From Ashinkailepas kermadecensis (lineage: Eukaryota > Arthropoda > Thecostraca > Neolepadidae), in contig JAOTOM010004310.1 in assembly GCA_034440615.1 (NCBI GenBank), forward strand, positions 1 to 64,000: 64,000 nt of DNA. The letters run 5' to 3'. The stretch's first letter is position 1, and every line of letters starts with the position of its first letter. The notes under the pieces were generated by a model. That model was not told where the DNA came from, made no database searches, and saw nothing but the letters and a program-made list of their open reading frames with translations. Shown here piece by piece: positions 14,501 through 26,500 of the stretch. Position numbers and translations under genes: made by a program.

Positions 14501-17500
14501 AGGACAGCACGCTCACCCTGCTGCAGAGTCGCGTCGCCAGCATTGAGATACAACTCTCCAGACTCGAGACCAAGTTCGACCTGCATATGAACCGGCTCGA
14601 GGAGGTCAGTGTGCCTCACCCTCCTTTCCAGCATTGCTTACCAGCATAAAGCGTCCAGAGGGGAGCTAGAAGAGCCAGGGCAAGTGTTAAAAGGACAGTG
14701 AAGTCGAATGTTCGTGTATATTAGTCACAGCCCATAGGGGCATTACCTGAATGATTGTATGGCCATGCGCTTTCAAGCATGCATGCACAGCTAAATTGAT
14801 TTTTGATACGATACGCTCACCAAATTGCAGCACTAAAATACAAAATAACGGGTTGGTCTCTCTCTCGGTCCGAACTCGAGACCATGGGATATAATCCAAA
14901 GATCTCATCCCTTTGCTACCCGAGACGACTGGCAAGTTTCGCCTGCGGTGTGGAATCTATGGTGTGCTGCCCGAGCGCAGCAACGTCGCCGCAATCACCC
15001 CCTTGAAGAAATATTGAGTACTTAACTGTACATAGGATGAAAATTGAGAAATTACAAAATGAAGAACAGGCCTTACTCTGAGTGAGAAAATAATCATTTG
15101 AAATGATACGTTACACCGTGAGTCAAGGCTGAAAGCTGTGGCAAGCGGAAATGCCATCGCGAACCGTTTCTTTCAGAACACACTACGAACATTGTGTGAA
15201 GAATAATGGGATAAGATGGATACAAATAAAAATTAAATGTGAACACCTGACACTAAGTGAAGAAATTACAACACGAAGCCCTGTAGCAAAAACGTTCCTA
15301 TGATTTCAAAAACGTGAAGGTTGAGACGCTCATATGAACTTTTACACCATATACACGCGAGTGAACTCGCCCGGGCTTCGCCCTCGCTCGTTATTGGGTG
15401 TTAAACATACTAATGCCATATTCAGGCCTATCTAACTGATGTTTTTACGCACGACAATCTATGCAATCTATTTCAGGCACGAAAATATTTGCAATGGAGG
15501 ATATGACTTGATGCCAGCACCGCAGACAATTTGAAACTGCACTGGCGCTCCGATCTTTACGCTTTGGAATATAAATAATTGCAAATTACAGCATTTCAAG
15601 TCATAAAGGTCGTAAAGGTTTATTAAGGAATAATTAATAAGAGCCACGAGGACCGTCTGGGCTCAGTACATCAATGGAATATAGAATAAGAAAAGAAAAA
15701 TACTAAAATCCCGTGATCGAAGTTATACCCTGAATTCTGAAGAAACTATCCATATCATTGTGCTACCATGGTCAATCTCTTCAGCCTCACATGCCAGATT
15801 CCAGAATGTCAGTTATAAATCCACCACCAGGTACACCTGCTACTGGCATAATTTCCCATTTTAAGCATGCTCCACTGAGACATAACAACAGGCCCAAGGC
15901 CCAACAAGAACCAAAGGATCATTTTTGAACTCAAATTATTATATTCGATCCAAACTACACCTACCATTTTAATTTCAATTTTTACTAGCATTTGTCAGCA
16001 TTTACTATCGTAAATACTCACGCAAATACTCACGCAAATACTCTCGTAAATACTCTCGTAAATACTCTCGATGCTTGTTCCGAGAGAACTGCTTGACTGC
16101 GTTTCCCGCGCCCACACAGGTCGGCATGAATTTGGCGCTTCGTATCAGATCTGCATCACCCGCTGCATGCCCTGACCCGGTTTTGTAGACAGGCAGGGAG
16201 GTCCGTCAAACAAACTCCCAATTGACGGTATTCCCCGTCAGCTTTAACATGGCGCGAAGCGTGAGCAACAAATCACACCAACACACGGAACAGAACCGTT
16301 CTAATCCGCGACCACAGCCATGAAGGTGAAATGACGCACCTTACTGCATCCGAGAGAGGTGGATTTGTGTTTCTGAGACAGGTGGTGGTGGATTTGTGTT
16401 TTAGGGCGCGTCGATTTCCTTGGTCATTTTTCGCCCATGAGAGAGGTGGCTATTGTGATGATGTGTGTTGACCCACATTCGATGTGACACCACTCAGTAC
16501 CTGGCGCCGCCTCTGCGCGCGGTCCGCCGCCGCGGGGCATGCTGACCCATTCGTTGTCCCGTGACCCGAGTGCTCAATAAACCAGTTGGTACCGGACCGC
16601 CGCCGAGTATACTACATGGCGACCAGTGAGTGAACTGACCGGGTCTCTGAGGTTTGATGTGTCAGTTTCGGTTTTCTTTGTGTACGGTGAAAACGAGTGA
16701 TGGCGTTTATTGGCAAAGCGCCGGAGTTTGATGTGTCAGTGGAGAGATTTGGTATATATAGCCGACGCATCGAATAGTTTTTCGTCGCGAATGGTATCAA
16801 TGATGATCAAGTGGAGAAACGTCGCGCTATCTTTTTGAGCGTTGTGGGTGCGAGCACGTTTAGCCTGGTCGAAGATTTGATTGCCCCGAAGTCAGTACAC
16901 GAAGTGTCGTACAAGGATTTGATTAAGCTGCTCTGCGACCATTTCGAGCCGGAGGATTCATCGATAGTTGCCCGCTTCCGTTTCAACTCGTGCATCCGTG
17001 AACGTGGCGAGTCCGTGCCAGTATACGTGGCTCGGTTGCGGAAGTTGGCGACGTCTTGCAACTACGAGCCGTCTATTCTGGAAGAGATGCTTCGTGACCG
17101 CCTCGTCTGCGGTATTCAGAACCAGCCTCTGCAAACCAGATTGCTCAGCGAGCCTGGCTTGACTCTCAAGTCAGCGAACACCATCGCCCAAGCCCACGAA
17201 TCTGCCGCTGCCAACGCTGCGGAGCTTTGCGGGAAGTCTGCCGTGTGTGACGTCATCGGCCGGCTCAGTGGTCGTGAACCAATCGCCGTGCCGACTGGTG
17301 GTGACGTCATTCAGCGCGTGGATTCAGGTTCCCGGCCCTTTCAGCCGCGACCTGGGGTCGGCAGAGTGGGGGAGCAGCGGGCGCCGTGGCAGAACAGGGG
17401 AGGCGTAATAGACAGGGCTCCGAGACACAGCGATGGTCCGAGACCCAGCGGGCCGGCGTTTCTGGATCGGTGCGCACGGTGTCACAGCCGCCGACACTCA

Positions 17501-20500
17501 CCTTCTGCGTGCCCCTTTAAAGCGTGCCGCTGTTTCCGATGCGGTGGAGAGGGGCACATCAGGAGAGCTTGTCGCGCAGCGGTACAGGCGCAGGAAATCT
17601 GTCACGTTTCAGAGGAGACGGTGGACAACAGTGCAATGGAGCTGACTTCAAGTGAGAATCGCCATTGTGACGGTGAGCGACAATCATACGATTTGTTTCG
17701 ATCGCATTCGCAGTTCTCTGGGGGTGGACGTAAACCACCGCTTATGGTGGAAGTGTCACTGGATGGTAGGGATGCCTGTATGGAGGTGGATACTGGGGCT
17801 GCGGTCAGTGTGTTCTGAGCAGGAGCTGTTGCGTCTGTGGGCTCCTGATACACCTGAACTAATACCCTGTGACTCCACACTTAGAACGTATAGTGGGGAG
17901 GTTCTGCCAGTGTGTGGCCAGATTGAAGTGGCAGTGAAATACGGGGATCAGTGTGGTCAGTTACCGTTGATTGTTGTTAAAGGGGAGGGGCCGATGCTGT
18001 TTGGTCGCAACTGGCTGTCTCACCTCAGACTCGATTGGCCTTCGATCTGCCATTTGTCGGGGAAGGGGGGCCTGAGGGAAACTCTAAGGGAGTTTGCTGA
18101 AGTGTTTGAGGATGGCCTGGGCCGTTACAATGGAGAACAGGTCAGGATTTCAGCGGATCCAGATGTTCAGCCGAGATTCTTTAAGGCTCGGCAAGTTCCC
18201 CTGGCTCATAGAGAACAAGTCGACGCGCAGTTGGATGAGCAGATTAAGGAGGGTCTTTGGGAGCCTGTCACACACTCCAGGTGGGCAGCGCCGTTGGTCG
18301 TGGTCCCCCGGGCAGACAGAACTGTACGGATCTGTGGCGACTATCGCCTCACAGTAAACAAGGCTGCACCTGTTGAGCAGTATCCCCTCCCCGTGTCGAG
18401 GAATTGACATCGAAGTTGGTGGGCAGTAAGGTTTTCTCAAAGATAGACCTGAAGTCTGCGTACAATCAACTCGTGGTAGAGGATGGGTCCCGAGAGTACT
18501 TGACTGTAAATACACATAGGGGCCTTCTTCGCCCCACCCGGCTCAGTTTCGGATATTCCTCTGCCCCGAGTCTCTTCCAGCGTACAATGGATACCCTCCT
18601 GGCCGGTATTCCGGGTGTGTGTGTGTTTCAAGATGACATCGTTGTTGCGGGTGACTCAGCAGAGTCTCATCTGCAAGCTCTGCGTGAAGTGTTGCGCAGG
18701 CTGAAGGGGGCGAGCTTGCGCGTCAACAAACAGAAGTGCAAATTTTATGTTGAGAGTGTGACCTATTTGGGTCATAAAGTCAGCGGCAGTGGGATAGAGA
18801 CGACTGTTGAGAAGGTAGGGGCCATTGTGGGCGCGCCAACTCCCTCCAACGTGGCAGAGCTGAGGAGTTGGTTAGGCTTGATCAACTTCTACTCCAAGTT
18901 TCTGTCAGGGCTGTCTACAACATTGGCACCTCTGTATACCCTGTTGAAACGGGGACAAGCCTGGAAATGGACTCAGGCTGAGCATCAGGCTTTCTGCGAG
19001 GCGAAGCACCCGCTGAAAAGCCCACCTGTCCTGGCGCATTTGTATCCGAATCGACCTGTAGTCTTGGCATGTGATGCGAGTCCTGTCGGAATAGGTTGTG
19101 TCTTAAGCCAGCGATTCCAGCATGGGGAGCAGCCTGTGGCTTATTACTCTCGGTCTCTGAATGACACGGAGCGTCGATACTCCCAGACTGACAGAGAGGG
19201 TCTAGCGGTCCTGACTGGAGTGAAACACTTCCATTATTATTTGGCTGGCCGAACTTTCACTATCCGTACTGATCATAAGCCGCTTTTGGGCCTCATTGGT
19301 GAGAATAAGCCTCTACCTCTGATGGCATCGCCGCGCGTGGTCCGTTGGGCGCTCATGCTGAGCGCGTATGATTACAGGCTCGAGTATGCGCCGGCTGCAA
19401 AGCAGGCACATTGCGATGCTCTGAGCCGGCTTCCGCTGCGGCACACTGTTGACTGTGCCATCTCCCCTCCGCCTGCTGAGACAATCCACTTGATGGAGTT
19501 CTTGGGGGTTATTGGTTTTTGCGACAAGTCGACCGTTGAGTCATATAGCGTCGCCAATCTCTCACGCCGATTGGTCGCGGGCGAAGAGTAGCGACAGGTG
19601 AGACTCGAACCCACAACCTTTCGATTGTGAGACGAGCATGTTACCCCTAGACCACTCGTCCCCTGATGGAGTTCTTGGATTCAACTCCAGTAACGGCTGA
19701 TCAGATTAGCCTGTGGACTGCGAGAGACCCGGTGTTGTCGCAAGTGACTAAGTATGTCCGGGAGGGTTGGCCGACATCGGTTTTGTTGGGACCCGAGTTC
19801 GCTCCATACAAAACTCGGATATCTGAACTGAGTGTACAGGATGGCTGTCTGCTTTGGGGCTCCCGTGTTGTAATTCCGCCCCAGGGCCGTCCGCAAATTC
19901 TCAGGCTACTACATGATGGCCACTGTGGGGAGTCCCGCACAAAATCGTTCGCTAGAATGTATGTTTGGTGGCCAAAATTAGATGACGACATCTCGAAAGT
20001 AACGAAACTCTGTGAGGTGTGTCAGGAACATAGAGCCAGTGCACCTGAAGTGCCCATTCACCCTTGGGTCTGGCCTGCGAAAGCGTGGCAGCGAGTTCAT
20101 GTGGATTATTGTGGGCCTATCGATGGGTGGATGTTTCTGGTCATTACGGATGCCCATTCGAAGTGGATGGATATATATCCTTCTTGCACAGCAACTTCAT
20201 TAGGGACAATGGAGCATCTGAGAGCGTCCTTTGCATCATGGGGAGTACCAACATTCTTGGTATCTGATGGTGCCCAGTGTTTCATGTCAGGTGAATTTCA
20301 GACTTTTTGCCGTAAGAATGGCATAACCCACTTGACTTCCCCACCCTTGTCGCCCAAGAGCAACGGATTGAGTGAGCGAAGTGTTCAGACTTTTAAATCG
20401 TCTTACCGGAAGCAAACGTCAGGCAGTCCTCAGACAAAGGTTTCACGGTTCCTATTCCGTTACCGGGCTACACCTCACTCCACAACCAGTGTCTCCCCAG

Positions 20501-23500
20501 CCAGTGTTGGAAATATGGTCCTTTTTTGGAACTTTTGTCATCCAAAGAATTATACACTCCCAAAAAAACCCACTCCTTACATTACATGATATATCGTGAA
20601 GAGCCTTGCTTAAACAGCAATCTCAACCAGCTGTCGTAATCCAATAGTATTATTGGATTGTGATGAAGCAGAGGATGCAGCATGCTCCAAGGGCCTATAA
20701 CATATGGTAATAAGTTGCTGACAATGAAAAACCGTTCTAGTTTTGGTGCTCTTCATCTTGTCTAGCCATGTTATGTCCTTGCCACAGCAACTTGGCAACA
20801 TCATTGAAGATAATGCACATTTGTTATTTCAGGTGACCATGAGAGCTGCAGCAACATTCCAAGAGGATGCAGAAGTGGAACAGAAAATTAGATGCAAGCA
20901 AGACTAGACGAGTGCCAGCTTGCTAGCATGTGCAACAGATGACAGCAGATGCTTAAGGATCACTCTGCAATCTGTATACAACATTAATACCAATGTATTT
21001 GTTCCATGAAATGGTGCAGGTGGTATGCAATTGTCTGGAACATGTGAATTAATAAACAGCCATTCCTTCATGTGTACATTGTTCATTTGTGAAAATGCTG
21101 GAATCAGTAGTGTTCAGAAGAATGCAAGGCTAGACAGAACTAGAGAATCACAAAAGCAATCACATCCCCAAAATATTTGTGGACATATATTATGATTTGT
21201 CATGGCATAGGAATGTTCAGGAAGCTGCAGGGACAAAAAGCCAAATAATGGAGTTTATTGGGGTATGAGGTGGGGTGCACTTCACAATTTCCTGAAACAT
21301 TTAGTTAGAGCACAACAATGCTTGTGAGTTACTGTATCCATGCACTGAAGGGGACCAATCCCTTATTCCTGGAAATATATTGTCTTACGAAAATGAAAGC
21401 TTTATTTCCAAAACAAAACAAAGCAAGCTGAAAGGTTCTTCCATCCAAATCCAACACATTAAGAACACACTTATGAAAATACTCTTTCCAGGTTATGGAT
21501 GTTCATTTATGAAAATTATTGCGGAGGGGGAAATACGTGAAAGGCAATGGGCAGGGTGAAATAGATTGGGGGCACACTCCATAGAGTCCCATGTTAAAAG
21601 TTGAAGTCATTTGAGAAGCAAAGCAAACATTGAGGGTCCCCTGTCCTAGGTTGTGCCACTGCATGCATGGGCACCAACAGAGGGATACATATGTGCACCA
21701 CTGCAAAATATAAGGAATCACAATTTTGCTATGGCTACCCATACTTCTCAACATTAAGCTGGTTATGCATACATCATTCTAGCTAGGTAGCTATATTTCG
21801 GCTTTGATACTGAAGTTTACACCAACAAGAATAATTAAATTTCAAGAAACCTCAATTGGGCCTCAGTTCCTACGTCGGCCGATACTACACGAGATCAACT
21901 AGTAGTCTCACTACCTGGTCCCTGAATTATCGGACTATATCCCATCATACAACTCACGAGGCTTATCCCAGCCAATCATTTCAATGGCGAAGATATTGAT
22001 AATAGATACGTAGGTCGTTCCTACCAAGGTTGGCGATGCCTACAACGAGCCTCTTTCGTCTCTTTCCATCCAGTGGGCAACTCGGTGCATACAAGAAAAA
22101 TTCGTCGCCAAGTGAAAGAAACCTCTATTCTCGGCTCGCCTAATGAAGGGAAACCACCATTCCCAGACTGGCCAGACCCGAACGGCGCTTCTTGGATTCG
22201 ATGGATTCGCGGCTCACCAGCTCCCACTCCGGCCGGAGCTTTTTAAACTACGGCCAAGAAAGGCCATAAATAATGCATTCCTTTCTGTTTCCTTGAAGAT
22301 TGAGATGTTCTACATAACTTGACATGAACAAAACTGATCGTTTTGCATCCTGGACCAGTCCAGAGCAATAAAACAAAAAAGATATCCGATGGATTTTACG
22401 CAAGAAAATGACCTAAATGGTACCAAAACGTTCTTCAACTCTGGTTACATTTTACAGTCAAATGGACCACCATATAACCAGAAATTTCAGTGTCCTTCCA
22501 TTTCATGACCTACATTGTTTAAATACACCACAAACTGGTGGCAATAATAGTGTTTATGCCACTCCGACAACTAATTTCTCCCACTCCGGAAAATGGAAAT
22601 TTAGCAGTCATGTTCTTATACGCTGCTAAATGCGGGGTGGTTACGAGCCGCTTACTGGTCTTTCGTCAACTCCGGCTGACTGTACGGAGGCTGCTGATTG
22701 GCTTAGTGGTTTGAACTCAGCCAATGGGATGAAATCTTTGTTGACAAAGGTAAAAGAGCAGCTTGTCTCGATTGTATTATTTTTGTGACAATGTAACACA
22801 AGTCGCAGCCAGCCCTGATGAAGGTTAAGGCCAGCCGGCCTTGGGCCAGCTGTATATATCAAGTATATTAAAGAACATATATCGCCTTGGGCCAGCCCAA
22901 GGCCTATCGAGTCAGCCAAGGCAACAGCCAAGGTACGAAGCCGGGGAGGAGGCCATTGTTATTTTTCTGTTTTCGTTCTCCTCAGGTGTGCGCCTCGGGG
23001 AAAAGAGTAGGTGCTGTGGGAATAGTAACTGGTAGGTGCTGCTTTATTATCTTCTGTGACTCCTATTGTCTGGCATACCCCTTGTAGGAATTCTTTTTTT
23101 TCTGCCGATTCTATTGCGGCGAATATGGCTAATTGCTATTAATGCTGGCTTTCGATGGGTAACAGTTGGAGCATGCTAATCACAGGTGTAAATTTGTACA
23201 CTTTTGTTGTTGCCAATGCGACATAATGATTTCCAAATTTAACATAATGCTTATGGTGGTGCATGGAATGAATGGATTCAAATTTCCTATTGGAAACATT
23301 TTTTTTGCAGTCCTGATACATTTATTTTTTAAATCAAACCATGCCATGGGCATTCTTCATCAGCACAGGGTTCAGGATCAATCATTTTCCATAAGGGATA
23401 TTGAGGTTTTGTGGTTCCTGATGTGAAAGGCATAATTCTTGTTCATCATCACTTTGTTACTATTTGTAAATTTGCAGTTTAGGGTAATTTTGGGTTGTTT

Positions 23501-26500
23501 AAATTCCTTTTTCCAATGCCATGTTTAAAAATGTGGTTTACATGGTGTGACCACTCACTTCCACTGTAAATACATACTTTCCAGTTGGCAGGCAAAACAA
23601 CACCAATAAATGGGCTTGGAGTTGGGTAATATAGTGTAAAAATTAATTTGGGAAATAAAAAATGTGGCATAATCTACCCTAACCTAGCCTAACCTTCAAT
23701 GCAAAAAGAACAATTCTCTTGAAAAAGGAAAAATTGCAATCAGTATTTTTCTTTAAAAAAAATCCAAATTAAAGAACATAACCTGACATAACCTAACCTT
23801 GCCTGGTTCATTGTTGAAAAACAAATTCTTGAAATAGAAAAAAGCATTGGATATGAAAACTTGTCCAACTTAAGAGTAGAGCCCAACTTATCATAACATA
23901 ACCAAGCCTAACCAATTTGTTTGCTTCATGGAGGTAAACTGTGCAAGACATGTCTTGTGGATACCCTAAGCTTGAATAATATATTTCATCATAGTAATAT
24001 ACCTACATACCTGAAGTTGAAATATATTCAAACTCGCATGGAAAATCAAACACGATTACATGCATCATTTCTTGCCAATGACAGTATATTTAACACTTTT
24101 CCAGCACCACAACACATATGACTGCTATGTGAAGTTTGTATTCTCAGTGAATACTATTTTTATGTGATCCAGCATCAGGTGGCATACTTAGGCTGTGTGG
24201 GATGAAACACCTGTAATGTATGCTTCTTGAATGGAAAAACAAGACTTTATTTCTTTGTCTCAGTAATTTGTATTCACCCTATGGTTACCAGGCATTATGC
24301 ACTCCGTAATTGCATGAACTCAAGGATTATACACTCCGAATCCAAGAACGAGAAGTGAAAATCCAACACTGTCCCCAGCTGAGTTGTTTTTGGGTCGTCC
24401 CATGCGCACCCCACTCGACGTGGTGAAATCCGATTTGGAAAGAAAAGTGAGAATCCAGCAGAAAAAAAAAACAAAAATGTGTAGGTGACAGGGGCACCCA
24501 AGACCGGTCGGTTGAGGTGGGACAGCCGGTGTATGTGTCGGCTGTTGATCGTATCCGTGGTGGGGAAGGGAGACGTTGGTTGGCAGGTCACGTGACTGCC
24601 AAATCGGGACTTAAAATAACTGTGCGTCTTCAGGATGGCAGAGTGATTCAGAGGCATCTGGATCAGGTGAGACCGCGGCCGACGTGTACCGCCTCTGGTG
24701 CGCGCCGAGCTCACCACTACCGTCGGCAGTGACTCCTGTGCCGTTGTTTGTACCGTTCGTGCCGCCGGTAGCATTGGCAACAACAACTGTGCCAGTTGAA
24801 GTTTGTACCCCGAGGACTCAGGCACAACTCAGTGCTCCAGGTTCCCCACGGACTTATGATTTGCGTGTCAGACAAACACTGAAGCAGCCCGATTGGTTAA
24901 TGTATTCGTAATGTGATGCTGCACGTGTAAAGTAAGTTTTTTTTTGTTTTTTTTTGCAGCTTTGACGTTAGGAGTTGCTCACATGGCGAAATAAGTAATT
25001 TTCGTATGTTTTGCGCTCTCTGCTTTTGAAGTATGTATTCGGGGTGGAGGAGTGTGATGATGTGTGTTGACCCACATTCGATGTGACACCACTCAGTACC
25101 TGGCGCCGCCTCTGCGCGCGGTCCGCCGCCGCGGGGCATGCTGACCCATTCGTTGTCCCGTGACCCGAGTGCTCAATAAACCAGTTGGTACCGGACCGCC
25201 GCCGAGTATACTACAGCTATCACAACAGACAGGGTCCATTAAACCAGCCGCCGCAGCTGACCTGAGGCCGGCCAGTGCTGAGACGCCGCCGACTCCGGGG
25301 GGAGAGGGGGTGCGATCTCTCACCGGCCGCCGCGTCCGTCACCAGGTGCTCATCAGCCGCAACAACATACACCGGCAGCACAACGAGAACATGCAGACCA
25401 AGCTGGAGGTGACGGCCAGCTCGATGGCCCGCGACCTGAGCACCAGGATGCAACAGCTGGAGGCCCAGCTCGACTCCAGGGTGGCGCGTGCCGAGTCCGC
25501 CCTCCAGGTCAGGTCACACAGCAGCCCACTCCACTCACCTCAGAGGTGCGTTACGGCCGTGTGGAGACGGCCTGAAGTTGGAGGGGAGGGAGGTGAAAGT
25601 GATATGTTAAGTTACGTGGTCTCACGAAGGTTGGTGCCACTTCATATAAATACATTTTGCACGTTCACCAGGGGAAAATCGCAGCGTTGGAAATATCGGG
25701 TCGTTCTGGGCTTCAGTTGCGAAGAGCAGCGCACACACGACCTCTTCTTACGCATTGTGGTCTGATCAGTCAAACTACGTTGACAGGTCGCCACACTGCT
25801 CCCTGGTCGTATCGGTTAGCATGCCGGTTCGTTGGTAGCGTGCAAGAAGGGGTTGTCCTGTCACTTTCAGTCCCCGGAGCGCGTCCGTCAAAGCCTAGTA
25901 TTTCCGACTCTGACTCAGGACTGCTTATTGGACATACTACCGCCAAACCAATGAGTTTAGGAATTTTCCAGATATTGTGTGCCTACCCAGAATAGTCTCG
26001 GATACACATGGGCCCAAACTTTCGAACCAGACACCGCTTCCGCCCGAGGGCATTAATCGGAGCATTCAACTTACCGAGGTCAGGGCCTTTAATCACTCAG
26101 CCACACACACCACTCCTGATCTCCCGGCCACATGATCACTTGACGTGATACGTGACACCATGGTGGTACTCCTTGGTATGCAACACGACAGTATGTAATG
26201 CAACGATACGTGACGTCATATGTGACGTCGCGTCATGTGACGCTGTGGTGCTGATGTCATAGTGTGGTGGTGGTGGATTGGAGTTTAGGGGCGCGTCGAC
26301 ATCCAGGGTCCTTTTGCGCCCATAACTATTATAATCAATCTACGGTGCTACTATAATAGCTTGTCATTAATATTCACGGGTGGCGGTATATCACCTCAAG
26401 GCCAGCTTGTCGAAGGAAGGTAAAAATATTCCCAGACGCAACGACATCAGAGCCGTTCCCTATTAGCACATGCAAAGAAGCGTCAGCACTCAGCTGTCCT

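Larger units (their letters stand above)
16454..25215 (+). mobile_element. Ty3/gypsy LTR retrotransposon (mag-like), complete but inactivated
   Basis: Two 163-bp LTRs (16454-16616, 25053-25215) begin TGTGATGATGTG and end GAGTATACTACA, and are flanked by a perfect 5-bp target duplication GCTAT (16449-16453, 25216-25220). The order gag, protease, reverse transcriptase, RNase H, integrase is that of Metaviridae; no envelope frame was seen. Damage: a stop in gag (16775), frameshifts in protease (about 17816) and reverse transcriptase (about 18393), a SINE at 19506-19663 and a hAT-like element at 20502-24371. It lies 13 bp upstream of the acceptor of nested gene exon 4. Confidence 0.95.
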
